Below are positions 41,573 to 49,795 of a stretch of DNA of 64,000 bases, in pieces; within the stretch, counting starts at the first letter, position 1; each line of letters begins with the position of its first letter. Made by a program: the position numbers and the translations under genes. Under the pieces are notes generated by a model. The model searched no databases, had not been told where the DNA came from, and was given only the letters and a program-made list of their open reading frames with translations. The DNA comes from Thalassovita sp. Lineage in GTDB: Bacteria; Pseudomonadota; Alphaproteobacteria; Rhodobacterales; Rhodobacteraceae. The stretch spans positions 682,001 to 746,000 of the forward strand of contig NZ_OY829290.1 in the NCBI RefSeq assembly GCF_963691685.1. Direction: 5' to 3'.

Positions 41573-42550
41573 ATGCTATTCAACCCATCACGTGCTCAGC
41601 TATTTTTTGTGTGCGCGCATGACCATCGCTACACGGTTAAGCTGCCCGCGCAGCATTTGCAGCGCCAGAACGTCAGGTTCAAAACCATTCCGTATGAAGC
41701 GTTGTTTCGCGCGTCACGTTTGACCACAGCCAGCTACATTTTTTCAGACTTTGACCGGCTTTCCTCCACAGAACTGACAGCCGCCGCCGCAGTGTACCGC
41801 AAACTTGCCGCCGCAGGCGCCAAGGTGATCAATGACCCGGCCTTGGCGCTTAACCGTGATGACACCATTAGGCGGCTACATCAGTCGGGGTTGAGCGACT
41901 TTACTTGCTTCGGTCCGCGGTCTGGCGAAAAGCCCGAGAGGTTCCCTGTGTTCCTGCGCACGATCACCGGCCACCGGGGGGTGTTAAGCGATCTGCTGCA
42001 CTCCGAGGAAGAGTGCGAGATCGCATTGAAACGCGCCATTTCTCAAGGGTATCCGCTGCATGATCTGGTGTTCATTGAATATGCGGCACAGCCTCATCCT
42101 GAAACCGGGTTTTTTCAGAAGCATTCGGCGTATTTTGTTGAGGACACCGTGGTGCCTTCAAACATCGTCAATGAACGCAACTGGGTGGCCAAGTTCGGTG
42201 AGGCAAATTTAGCGACGCCAGAGCAATATGCGCAGGAACGGCGCCAAATGGATGACTACCCCCATGAGGCATGGGTGAGGGAGGTTTTTGCCTGCCTTGA
42301 TGTTGGCTACGGACGCCTTGATTTCGGACTGGTTGACGGCAGGCCGCAAGCCTACGAGGTGAACACCAACCCAACGCTGGGACGCAGCGTGGATCATCCG
42401 AACCCTGACCGCGCGGTTGCGCTGCAGATCAGCCGTGACCGCATTTTGGAAGCGCTTGGCACTGTGGCCACCCGGCCGTCAGGCCGGCCGGTGTATGTTG
42501 GTGATGTGTTGACGCGGAAGGGGCCGCTGCGCCGTTTAAAGCGCCTGTGA
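41573..42550 (+). CDS. ATP-grasp-like ligase, RiPP-type candidate
   Basis: A 325-residue protein with ATP-grasp signatures: FLRTITGHRG near residue 128, the adenine-linker strand VFIEYAAQP (167-173), W204/K207 in NWVAKFG, and Mg ligands D250 (GRLDFG), E262 and N264 (YEVNTNPTLG). The size equals microviridin/graspetide ligases, but I see no specific similarity to those precursors' partners. It begins 62 bp from, and divergent to, the peptide ORF. It may form an amide or ester on the peptide, or add an amino acid. No good ribosome site precedes the ATG. Related ATP-grasp genes also occur outside RiPP loci in Roseobacters. Confidence 0.7.
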   Translation: MLFNPSRAQLFFVCAHDHRYTVKLPAQHLQRQNVRFKTIPYEALFRASRLTTASYIFSDFDRLSSTELTAAAAVYRKLAAAGAKVINDPALALNRDDTIRRLHQSGLSDFTCFGPRSGEKPERFPVFLRTITGHRGVLSDLLHSEEECEIALKRAISQGYPLHDLVFIEYAAQPHPETGFFQKHSAYFVEDTVVPSNIVNERNWVAKFGEANLATPEQYAQERRQMDDYPHEAWVREVFACLDVGYGRLDFGLVDGRPQAYEVNTNPTLGRSVDHPNPDRAVALQISRDRILEALGTVATRPSGRPVYVGDVLTRKGPLRRLKRL

Positions 42551-42568
42551 CGGCCGGAATGTTATGGA

Positions 42569-42994
42569 TCAGGCCTTCCGGCGCAGTTTGATGACCACAT
42601 CCACGGCGCTGATTTCGGCGCCTTCGGGTGGTTCGGGCAGTTGAATGATCTTCAGCTGCTCCGCCGGGGCATCGGTCAGCGCGCCGTCATCTTCCCAGAA
42701 GAAGTGGGGATGATCATGGGTGTTGGTGTCAAAATAGCTTTTTGAGCCATCTACCGTAACTTCCTGCATCAGACCCGCCTCACAGAAGGCGCGCAGGGTG
42801 TTGTAGACGGTTGCCAGCGAGACGCTTTCGCCATTGTCGCGCACGGACGCAAACAGGCTTTCAGCGGTGACATGGCGATCCTGCCCGTCCCCGACCAGCA
42901 AAGTGGCGAGGGCGAGACGCTGCCTTGTAGGGCGGAGACCGGCGCCTGCCAGCCATTTGGAGCCCCTCTGGGTTGCCTCAGGCGATACTGTCAT
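42569..42994 (-). CDS. irr: Iron response regulator Irr (Fur family)
   Basis: A 141-residue Fur-family protein with an N-terminal winged helix (GLRPTRQRLALATLL ... SLATVYNTLRAFCEAGL) and a metal/heme region THDHPHFFWED. The absence of the two CxxC zinc sites and the HxHPHFF pattern fit Irr, the heme-responsive iron regulator of alphaproteobacteria, better than Fur or PerR. ATG 42994 has AGGA nine bases upstream; the frame above it would start at TTG. It is divergent from fabA, an arrangement common in this family of bacteria. Confidence 0.88.
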   Translation of the reverse strand: MTVSPEATQRGSKWLAGAGLRPTRQRLALATLLVGDGQDRHVTAESLFASVRDNGESVSLATVYNTLRAFCEAGLMQEVTVDGSKSYFDTNTHDHPHFFWEDDGALTDAPAEQLKIIQLPEPPEGAEISAVDVVIKLRRKA

Positions 42995-43257
42995 CGACTC
43001 GTGTCCTAGTTCCAATATCCCTTTTTATAACGGTTCTAGGTCCGGATGTTCAAATGAAAACCATTTGCAACTGCGTTCCGCCATTTCCTGTGACCAGAAT
43101 CCCGCTGCATTCCCTAGGGTGAGCTTTGCCTGATTTGTGGCACGCGCCGTGCCGCGCCGTTGCGGTGCGCCCAGACCCGCAAGGCTTGCGCCAGCGGCTT
43201 TTACGGTGCTAGAGGGGGCGGGAATGTAACAGAATTATCCCGGAGGGGGCGCCACGC
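42995..43257. promoter_or_regulatory. irr/fabA divergent intergenic region with a possible iron control element
   Basis: TTTATAA (43024-43030), CGG, TTCTAGG (43034-43040) is an imperfect dyad reminiscent of the iron control element recognised by Irr/RirA (TTTAGAA-N-TTCTAAA type). It lies 30 bp before irr. The rest of the gap is unremarkable apart from the fabA ribosome site GGAGGGGG. Confidence 0.35.
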
Positions 43258-43767
43258 ATGGCACAATATCCGAGCAGCTTTGACAAAGACGATCTTCTGA
43301 AATGCGCCCGAGGCGAGCTGTTTGGCCCCGGCAACGCCCAGCTGCCGGCCCCGCCGATGCTGATGATGGACCGTATCACCGAAATCTCGGAAGATGGCGG
43401 CGCCCACGGCAAAGGCCACGTGCTGGCCGAATTCGACATCACCCCTGACCTGTGGTTCTTCGATTGCCACTTCCCGGGCAACCCGATCATGCCCGGCTGT
43501 CTGGGGCTGGACGGTCTGTGGCAGCTGACCGGCTTCAACCTTGGCTGGCGCGGCTGGCTGGGCCGTGGCTACGCGCTGGGCGTCGGTGAGGTGAAGCTGA
43601 CCGGCATGGTGCGCCCTGACCGTAAGATGCTGACCTACAAGATTGATTTCACCAAGGCGATCCAAACCCGCCGCCTGACCATGGGCGTTGCCGACGGTAT
43701 CGTCGAAGCGGATGGTGAGGTGATTTATCAGGTGAAAGACATGAAAGTGGCCCTCAGCGAAAGCTGA
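43258..43767 (+). CDS. fabA: 3-hydroxydecanoyl-ACP dehydratase/isomerase
   Basis: A 169-residue hot-dog fold enzyme. Catalytic H71 is in FDCHFPGNPIMPGC and D85 in LGLDGLWQL, matching H70 and D84 of the E. coli enzyme. It dehydrates 3-hydroxydecanoyl-ACP and isomerises trans-2 to cis-3-decenoyl-ACP, the entry to unsaturated fatty acids, with FabB downstream. In many relatives fabA and fabB are adjacent; here 1.4 kb with two other genes lies between them. Confidence 0.96.
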   Translation: MAQYPSSFDKDDLLKCARGELFGPGNAQLPAPPMLMMDRITEISEDGGAHGKGHVLAEFDITPDLWFFDCHFPGNPIMPGCLGLDGLWQLTGFNLGWRGWLGRGYALGVGEVKLTGMVRPDRKMLTYKIDFTKAIQTRRLTMGVADGIVEADGEVIYQVKDMKVALSES

Positions 43768-43793
43768 TCGCAGAGGTTTCGTGATGCTTTACA

Positions 43794-43825
43794 GGCCGGC
43801 CCGCTGGGCCGGTCTGATCGTTTTA
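43794..43825 (+). terminator. Hairpin after fabA
   Basis: A 9-bp stem with one G-U pair (core CCGGCCC at 43796-43802 and GGGCCGG at 43806-43812), 3-nt loop GCT, followed 8 nt later by TTTT. Probably a weak terminator or processing stem between fabA and the next gene. Confidence 0.5.
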
Positions 43826-43848
43826 GGACCCCGCTGCAGGAGCGCCCC

Positions 43849-44097
43849 ATGACCCCGGAAGAAATCACCGCCTGCGTCAACGCCGCCTTTCCGCTGCCGT
43901 CGATCTTGTTTGTCATCGGGGCGCTGACCCTGGCCGCCTATCTGAAACGTAAATACCAGCTGACGCTTGCCCAAACCTTCAAGGCGATGGTTGGGGTTGA
44001 AAAGGTACGCCACACCAAAGCCTCGGCCATTATCATGATGCTGACCTTGCTAGTGCCGCTTGGTCTTTGGCTGCTGCTGGGCCAGCGCTGCGGTTAG
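43849..44097 (+). CDS. Small two-helix membrane protein, function unknown
   Basis: An 82-residue protein with two hydrophobic helices (about residues 14-31 and 60-77) joined by a basic loop of about 28 residues (KRKYQLTLAQTFKAMVG), which predicts both ends outside the cytoplasm. CAGGAG lies upstream. I do not recognise a family. Its place between fabA and fabB on the same strand suggests co-expression with fatty acid synthesis or the following methyltransferase. Confidence 0.65.
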   Translation: MTPEEITACVNAAFPLPSILFVIGALTLAAYLKRKYQLTLAQTFKAMVGVEKVRHTKASAIIMMLTLLVPLGLWLLLGQRCG

Positions 44098-44241
44098 GCA
44101 CCGTGTCACTATTGGCGCCATTAGCGCAGCCATTCCATGTTTTGTAACAGAGGTTTACAGCGGCATTCCGCTTGCCTTACCCTCTTAAACTAACGCCGAA
44201 CGGATCGCGTCTGGCTGAGAAACGGCGGGGATGCGTGGCAG

Positions 44242-45021
44242 GTGCGAAAAATCTCTAGATGGGGACAGGTAGCGCGGCAGGTCGATTTGATCCGCTACAT
44301 GTGGCGCACCAACGCGCCGCTCTGGGTGATCACGTTCTACCTGCGGCACAAGCTGTCAAACCAACTCTCCGGTGACAATCGGGTTTGGGCCAAAAAACGG
44401 GCCGCGTTTCGGGCGCAGGCCAAGTCTTTGGAGATCGATCAGGACTGGTTTTCGCGCAAACTGCCGATCTGGCTGCGGGCCTTCAAGGCGGTGGATCTGG
44501 ACACTGAGGCACCGTTGAGCTGTCTGGAAATCGGCAGCTGGCAGGGGCTCTCAGCCCATTTCATGCTCACCACCCTGCCAAATGCGACGCTCACCTGCGT
44601 CGATACATGGGAAGGGGCGGATGAACATTTGGATAGACTTCGCGTCGACCAGCCCGCAATGCACCGGATTGAACAGAGCTTTGATCGCAACCTTGCCTCC
44701 TTCGCGGATCGGCTGACCAAGTTTCGCGGCACATCGCAGGCGTTTTTCAGTGGGGGAAATGCAGGACCCAAGTATGACCTGATCTATGTCGACGGCTCGC
44801 ACCACGCGGAGGATGTGCTTTTGGATGCTATGGAGGCGTTTGATGTGCTCAAAAACGGCGGCTTGCTGATCTTTGATGATTATTTCTGGCGTTACTATCC
44901 CGACGCTTCTGACAACCCGGCAAGCGCGATCCATACCTTCCTGCGGCAGGAACAGCACCAGTTGGAGTTGATTTGCGTCGATCGGCAGGTCGTTGTGCGA
45001 AAACTTGAAAGTCTTGCGTGA
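44242..45021 (+). CDS. Class I SAM-dependent methyltransferase
   Basis: About 259 residues from a GTG at 44242. The SAM site is LEIGSWQGLSAHFML (motif I, near residue 95), followed by LTCVDTWEG (motif II) and DLIYVDGSHHAEDVLLDA (motif IV), the pattern of the Methyltransf_24 group, many of which act on sugars or small hydroxylated compounds. The 85-residue N-terminal extension is basic. Ribosome site is weak; ATG 44299 is a shorter alternative. Not part of standard fatty acid genes, so it is a local insertion between fabA and fabB. Confidence 0.78.
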   Translation: MRKISRWGQVARQVDLIRYMWRTNAPLWVITFYLRHKLSNQLSGDNRVWAKKRAAFRAQAKSLEIDQDWFSRKLPIWLRAFKAVDLDTEAPLSCLEIGSWQGLSAHFMLTTLPNATLTCVDTWEGADEHLDRLRVDQPAMHRIEQSFDRNLASFADRLTKFRGTSQAFFSGGNAGPKYDLIYVDGSHHAEDVLLDAMEAFDVLKNGGLLIFDDYFWRYYPDASDNPASAIHTFLRQEQHQLELICVDRQVVVRKLESLA

Positions 45022-45142
45022 TCCGCGAGGGCAACGGAAACACCTGCCCCCTAAGCCACAGGTAAATGGGTTTCCCCAACCCACCTTGCACCTTCCCACC
45101 GCAATGCCCTACTAAGGCATAAGCTATGAAGGGAGTGCACGT

Positions 45143-46372
45143 ATGCGTCGTGTCGTCGTAACCGGCTTGGGCGTTGTTTCGTCCATCGGCAACAATGCAG
45201 AAGAGGTTCTGGCCTCGCTGAAGGCTGGCAAGTCCGGCATCACCGCCAATGAGGCCATGAAGGAACATGGGTTCCGCAGCCAGATTGCAGGCGACATCAA
45301 GTTGAATGTCGCCGATCATGTCGACAAACGGACCCTGCGCTTCATGGGGCCCGGCGCGGCCTACGCCCATATTGCGATGCAACAGGCGATTGCTGATTCC
45401 GGTCTGGAAGAAAAAGAGATCATCAACCCGCGCACCGGTCTGGTGGCAGGGTCTGGTGGCCCGTCAACCTCGGCCATGTTGGCAGCGCATCAGACCGTGC
45501 TGAAGACCGGCGCAACCAAACGGATCGGCCCGTTTGCGGTGCCCAAAACCATGTGCTCGACCGTGTCGGCAAACCTAGCGACGGCCTTCCAGATCAAAGG
45601 CATCAACTACTCGATCACCTCGGCCTGTTCGACCTCACTGCACTGCATCGGCAACGCAGCCGAACAGATCATGATGGGCAAGCAGGATGTGATGTTTGCT
45701 GGCGGCGGTGAAGAGCTGGACTGGACCCTGAGCTGCCTGTTTGACGCGATGGGTGCGATGTCGTCGAAATACAACGACACGCCCGAGAAAGCCTCGCGCG
45801 CCTTTGACGCAAACCGCGACGGGTTTGTGATCGGCGGCGGTGGCGGCATTGTGGTGCTGGAAGAGCTGGAACACGCCAAAGCGCGCGGTGCGAAGATCTA
45901 CGCAGAAGTCACCGGCTACGGCGCCACCTCGGACGGTGCCGATATGGTGGCCCCCTCGGGCGAAGGCGGTGAGCGCGCGATGCGTGAGGCTCTGTCGACC
46001 TTGGCCGACGACCGCAAGGTCAGCTACATCAACGCACATGGCACCTCGACCCCGGTGGGCGATGTTGGTGAAGTGGAGGCGGTGCGCCGCGTCTTTGGCG
46101 AAGGCCAGACTCCGGTGATCTCTTCGACCAAATCGATGACTGGCCACAGCCAGGGCGCCACCGGTGCGCAGGAAGCCATCTACTGCCTGCTGGCGCTGGA
46201 ACATGATTTCATCATCCCGTCGATCAACGTCGAAACGCTGGATCCGGCGCTGAACCCGGCCGAGATTGCCACCGCGCTGGTCGAAAACGCGGGCCTAGAT
46301 ACGGTGATGACCAACTCATTCGGGTTTGGTGGCACCAATGGGTCGATGCTGATGTCGAAATACCGCGACTAA
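45143..46372 (+). CDS. fabB: 3-oxoacyl-ACP synthase I
   Basis: A 409-residue elongating ketosynthase. The nucleophile C162 is in TSACSTSLH, the histidines are in INAHGTSTPVGD and STKSMTGHSQGATG, and the C-terminal NSFGFGGTNGS closes the thiolase fold. Works with FabA in cis-unsaturated fatty acid elongation. Ribosome site GAAGGGAG precedes the ATG. A UUCG terminator follows directly; fabI, which often comes next in relatives, is not here. Confidence 0.96.
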   Translation: MRRVVVTGLGVVSSIGNNAEEVLASLKAGKSGITANEAMKEHGFRSQIAGDIKLNVADHVDKRTLRFMGPGAAYAHIAMQQAIADSGLEEKEIINPRTGLVAGSGGPSTSAMLAAHQTVLKTGATKRIGPFAVPKTMCSTVSANLATAFQIKGINYSITSACSTSLHCIGNAAEQIMMGKQDVMFAGGGEELDWTLSCLFDAMGAMSSKYNDTPEKASRAFDANRDGFVIGGGGGIVVLEELEHAKARGAKIYAEVTGYGATSDGADMVAPSGEGGERAMREALSTLADDRKVSYINAHGTSTPVGDVGEVEAVRRVFGEGQTPVISSTKSMTGHSQGATGAQEAIYCLLALEHDFIIPSINVETLDPALNPAEIATALVENAGLDTVMTNSFGFGGTNGSMLMSKYRD

Positions 46373-46399
46373 GCTTTGAAAACAGAGTTTTCAGATTGG

Positions 46400-46427
46400 G
46401 CGCCCTTCGGGGCGCTCTTTCTTTTTT
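46400..46427 (+). terminator. Intrinsic terminator after fabB with TTCG tetraloop
   Basis: GCGCCC (46400-46405), loop TTCG, GGGCGC (46410-46415), then TCTTTCTTTTTT. A second perfect hairpin CGGGCC-TGC-GGCCCG follows at 46428-46442. Confidence 0.9.
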
Positions 46428-46447
46428 CGGGCCTGCGGCCCGGTTCT

Positions 46448-46513
46448 TAAGTATTTTCAGAACATTGAAAGCGCCTTTCAACGATCCCTAAATACTCCCG
46501 CCGGAGGCGGCGC
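46448..46513. repeat. Two facing copies of a dispersed intergenic repeat
   Basis: Forward copy at 46448-46475 (GTATTTT, then GAACATTGAAAG). Reverse copy at 46476-46513 reads, on the minus strand, GCCGCCTCCGGCGGGAGTAT then TTAGGGATCGTTGAAA. The facing ends pair as TTGAAAG-CGC-CTTTCAA (46465-46481) and AGTATTT (46450-46456) / AAATACT (46490-46496). Related copies are at 51320-51358 and 58233-58259. Confidence 0.7.
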
Positions 46514-46544
46514 TGGCTTTCATCTGGATGCCACGCGCAGGGGG

Positions 46545-47414
46545 TCAGAACCATTGCCCCGGTTCCATCAGCCCAAGGTCCAGCAGCTGACGTGAATGCC
46601 ATTCGAAGGGGGCCGAGTTGTGCCAGCGGAAACTGTCGATATCGAACTTGGAGCCCGGGTTGCGTTTCAGCGCCTTGGCGGTGCGGAACGAACAGATGGC
46701 CGCGGTCAGATTGTGGTGCCAGGGGCAGGCGTAGGTGTTGTATTCTTCGTCGTTGAAGGTGTGATCTTCACCAAGGCGCAGCTCTGGTTTGGCGCGGAAG
46801 AGGGAGATCCGGTCGATCTTGCGCCGTTTGGCGGGGATGTGTTCCTCATAACGCCAGCGCAACCCGCCAAAGAAGTCCAGCTGGCGTTCTTTGGGGTGGT
46901 TGTGATTGGCCGGATCGGGCCGTGCCAGCGCGTAATAGCCTGATTTGTCCAGATGCGCCGTGTCGAGGGAGACAGCATTGGGATGGCGTTGCAGGTTTTC
47001 AGCGTAGAGGTCGACCACATAGGTCAGCATGGAAAACCGCCGCTCTTCGGTGTGGAAGGCCAGCATTTCGCCAACGGTGCGGGTCTCACAGAACGGGTAG
47101 AACAGGTATTCCGCGTTGTAGCAGTAAAAGATCCACTGACCGATCGCGGCGTCGTTGATCTGATTGACGGCCTGCGGCACCGCGCCCTGCTGCAGGGTGT
47201 CAAAACTGATCCGGTGGACGGTGGGTTCAACATCTTCGGCCAGAGCATATTCATCGGGCATGAAGACCAAAACGGTTGCAAAGCCCGTGTTCAGATGGTG
47301 GCGCAGGGTGGTGTCAATCTCGGCCTCATCTTCGGCAAAGACCAGCGCGATCGGCCCTTTGGCCAATGCGCCTTGGCTGGTTTTGAGAAACTCTGCCAAA
47401 CTATTGTAGTGCAT
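46545..47414 (-). CDS. Conserved protein of unknown function, glycosyltransferase-2-like N-terminus
   Basis: About 289 residues, no signal peptide or membrane helix. The segment ALVFAEDEAEIDTTLRHHLNTGFATVLVFMPD resembles the first Rossmann half of GT-A glycosyltransferases, and QWIFYCYNAEYLFYPF lies where such enzymes carry their DxD metal motif, but the acidic pair is degenerate. The C-terminal half is rich in Arg, His and aromatic residues. I do not know its function; a glycosyltransferase-fold protein that lost metal binding is one reading. ATG 47414 is chosen as the first with conserved-looking sequence. It is divergent from miaB. Confidence 0.65.
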   Translation of the reverse strand: MHYNSLAEFLKTSQGALAKGPIALVFAEDEAEIDTTLRHHLNTGFATVLVFMPDEYALAEDVEPTVHRISFDTLQQGAVPQAVNQINDAAIGQWIFYCYNAEYLFYPFCETRTVGEMLAFHTEERRFSMLTYVVDLYAENLQRHPNAVSLDTAHLDKSGYYALARPDPANHNHPKERQLDFFGGLRWRYEEHIPAKRRKIDRISLFRAKPELRLGEDHTFNDEEYNTYACPWHHNLTAAICSFRTAKALKRNPGSKFDIDSFRWHNSAPFEWHSRQLLDLGLMEPGQWF

Positions 47415-47559
47415 TGCTTGTGTCCTGCCTGCTTTGCGCCCAAACTCGGCCATATCGGGCTGCATTGCAAGTCACCCCCTTTGTGGTATAGGACGCCGCC
47501 TTGAAACCAAGCCGCGCTGCATCAAGATAGAGCGCAACAGACCGGGCCAGGATAAGCGC

Positions 47560-48897
47560 ATGAGCGAAGCGAAAAATTGCGAGCCAAAGAAACTCTTCAT
47601 CAAGACCTACGGCTGTCAGATGAATGTCTATGACAGTGAGCGCATGGCAGAGGCGCTGGGTGGCAAGGGCTATATTGAGACCAAAAGCCCTGATGACGCG
47701 GATATGATCCTGCTGAACACCTGTCACATCCGGGAAAAAGCGGCTGAGAAGGTTTATTCAGAACTGGGCCGTTTCAAGACGCTGAAAGCGGAAAAGCCGG
47801 ACCTGAAAATCGGTGTTGCCGGCTGTGTCGCGCAGGCTGAGGGTGAAGAGATCATGCGCCGGCAGCCGCTGGTCGATCTGGTTGTGGGGCCGCAGGCCTA
47901 CCACCGCCTGCCCGAGATGGAGGCCAAGACCCGCGCCGGTGAAAAGGCGCTGGATACGGATTTCCCCGAAGAAGACAAATTCGAGAAGCTGAAAAACCGC
48001 CCCAAGGCGCGCCGTGCCCCGGCGGCATTCCTGACCGTTCAGGAGGGCTGCGATAAGTTCTGCGCCTTCTGCGTGGTGCCCTACACCCGCGGTGCCGAAG
48101 TGAGCCGCCCGGTGGAACGTGTGCTGAATGAGGCGCGCGATCTGGTGGATCGTGGGGTGCGCGAAATCACCCTGCTGGGCCAGAATGTGAACGCCTACCA
48201 CGGGCAGGGGCCGAAAGGCACCTGGTCGCTGGCCGAACTGATCTGGTCGCTGAATGAAATCGATGGACTGGAGCGGATCCGTTTCACCACATCGCATCCC
48301 AACGATATGGATGATGACCTGATCGCGGCCCATGGCGAGTGCAAAAAGCTGATGCCGTACCTGCATTTGCCGGTGCAGTCGGGCAGCGACAAGATCCTCA
48401 AGCGGATGAACCGCAGCCACACCGCGGAAAGCTATCTACGGTTGATTGGACGGATCCGTGCAGCGCGTCCCGACATGCTGATCTCAGGTGATTTCATTGT
48501 TGGTTTCCCGGAAGAGGATGATCAGGACTTTGAAGACACCATGTCGCTGATCCGTGAAGTGAACTACGGCCAGGCCTTCAGCTTCAAATACTCGACCCGC
48601 CCTGGCACCCCGGCAGCAGAACGTCCGCTGGTGGATGACGCTGTGGCGACGGAACGTCTGCACCGTTTGCAGGCCCTGATCACCGAACAGCAGCGCGCCA
48701 TCCAGGACAGCATGGTCGGGCGAGAAGTGTCGGTTCTGTTTGAAAAGGCGGGCCGGTTTGAAGGCCAGATGGTCGGCAAGTCTGAATATCTGCACGCGGT
48801 TCACGTGGCCAATGCAGGCATGCAGGTTGGCGAAATTGCCCGGGTGAAAATTGTCGAAAGCGGCAGCAATTCATTGGCCGGTGAGATCATCCGTTAA
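47560..48897 (+). CDS. miaB: tRNA-2-methylthio-N6-dimethylallyladenosine synthase
   Basis: A 445-residue radical-SAM methylthiotransferase. The N-terminal UPF0004 domain has C19 in TYGCQMNVYDSE, NTCHIREKA and AGCVAQAEG (three ligands of the auxiliary cluster). The radical-SAM motif is GCDKFCAFCVVPYTRG, and the TRAM domain forms the last 65 residues. It adds a methylthio group to i6A37 of tRNAs. AGGAT lies seven bases before ATG 47560; a longer frame to 47434 is not homologous. First of the conserved block miaB...phoH-ybeY-corC-lnt-metK. Confidence 0.95.
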   Translation: MSEAKNCEPKKLFIKTYGCQMNVYDSERMAEALGGKGYIETKSPDDADMILLNTCHIREKAAEKVYSELGRFKTLKAEKPDLKIGVAGCVAQAEGEEIMRRQPLVDLVVGPQAYHRLPEMEAKTRAGEKALDTDFPEEDKFEKLKNRPKARRAPAAFLTVQEGCDKFCAFCVVPYTRGAEVSRPVERVLNEARDLVDRGVREITLLGQNVNAYHGQGPKGTWSLAELIWSLNEIDGLERIRFTTSHPNDMDDDLIAAHGECKKLMPYLHLPVQSGSDKILKRMNRSHTAESYLRLIGRIRAARPDMLISGDFIVGFPEEDDQDFEDTMSLIREVNYGQAFSFKYSTRPGTPAAERPLVDDAVATERLHRLQALITEQQRAIQDSMVGREVSVLFEKAGRFEGQMVGKSEYLHAVHVANAGMQVGEIARVKIVESGSNSLAGEIIR

Positions 48898-49212
48898 GCC
48901 CCTGATTGGCTTGGATTTACATCAGAGAATCTCTGACTTTTGAGGCCTGCCCCATCGGGGTGGGCCTTTTTCAGGTGGCGGTAAGGGGAAGTTTCACGCG
49001 ATTTACCCGCCGAATTGTCGCCCTGACCACTGCTATTAGTGTTCTTGATTGTCATTGTTTCCAAATCTTGTGCAATCAGCCAAGGTTTCTCCTTCCTTTA
49101 AGAGGGAGAAATGTTAAGCTTAACGAATAATTACTTTGTCGAAGCACCCTTTTCTGCTGAAACCTGGGGCGGCTTCGTGGGGACACGAAACATAAGGACA
49201 GGGCTGGCGAAA
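48898..49212. other. Intergenic region with palindrome, terminator and leader hairpin
   Basis: A 315-bp gap. TCAGAGA-A-TCTCTGA is a perfect 15-bp palindrome at 48922-48936. A terminator for miaB is at 48944-48971 (10-bp stem with two G-U pairs, 3-nt loop, five T residues). TTTCTCC/GGAGAAA arms flank 49086-49110. TTCGTG-GGGA-CACGAA (49174-49189) is a perfect tetraloop hairpin just before the next gene's start, possibly in its 5' leader. No additional coding sequence was seen. Confidence 0.6.
48944..48971 (+). terminator. Terminator after miaB
   Basis: GGCCTGCCCC-ATC-GGGGTGGGCC with two wobble pairs, followed by TTTTT. Confidence 0.85.
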
Positions 49213-49779
49213 ATGATGACCAAAGCATTTCGTACTGCAATGGCTTGTGCTGTGGTGTCGGTTCTGGGCGTAACGTCGACAATGCAGTCGGCTATGGCGC
49301 AGCAATCTACCACGGTGCGGAGCGAACGTTATATTCCAACCATTTGGATCGACCCGGACGGCTGTGAGCATTGGGTGATGGATGATGGCGCCGAAGGCTA
49401 CATGACACCTCACCTGACCAAAGAGGGGCTGCCGGTCTGCCGTGATCTGAACCTCTGTGGCACCGTGAAAACTGACCAGCTGTTTGCAACCGACAGCTAC
49501 CGGATCAATTCTGCTGGTCGTCAACGCTTGGCGGATTTCTTCAACTCGGCGTCGGCGCGGGCTTTTGTGATTGTTGGTCACACCGACAGCCGGGCCTCGG
49601 ACAGCTACAACATGAAGTTGAGCTATAACCGGGCCAACTCGGTGGCGAAAGTGGCCGCTGGTGTTGGGGCGCAGGTGATTGATGTGCGCGGCTACGGTGA
49701 GCGGATGCCTGTGGCGTCAAACTCGACCGCGGCTGGCATGCAGAAAAACCGCCGCGTTGAAATCCTGTGTTTCCAGTAA
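49213..49779 (+). CDS. Secreted OmpA-domain protein with an N-terminal cysteine module
   Basis: About 188 residues from ATG 49213 (49216 is equally possible). A signal peptide (about residues 1-30, ending AMAQQ) leads to a module IWIDPDGCEHWVMDDGAEGY ending in LPVC, then an OmpA C-terminal peptidoglycan-binding domain (FATDSYRIN, VGHTDSRASDSYNMKLSYNRA, GYGERMP, KNRRVEI). It probably tethers to peptidoglycan in the periplasm. The first module recurs in the next gene. An upstream frame to 49111 is not supported. Function of the module is unknown; paired cysteines suggest a disulfide. Confidence 0.85.
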   Translation: MMTKAFRTAMACAVVSVLGVTSTMQSAMAQQSTTVRSERYIPTIWIDPDGCEHWVMDDGAEGYMTPHLTKEGLPVCRDLNLCGTVKTDQLFATDSYRINSAGRQRLADFFNSASARAFVIVGHTDSRASDSYNMKLSYNRANSVAKVAAGVGAQVIDVRGYGERMPVASNSTAAGMQKNRRVEILCFQ

Positions 49780-49795
49780 CCGAGGGAGAGAGACT

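Noticed and set aside
46428..46442. Second terminator after fabB (CGGGCC-TGC-GGCCCG)
   Set aside because: A perfect hairpin but without a T-run; noted with the fabB terminator, not called separately.
49111..49212. Extended N-terminus of the OmpA-type protein
   Set aside because: It would place a signal peptide inside the protein; ATG 49213/49216 gives a proper exported start.
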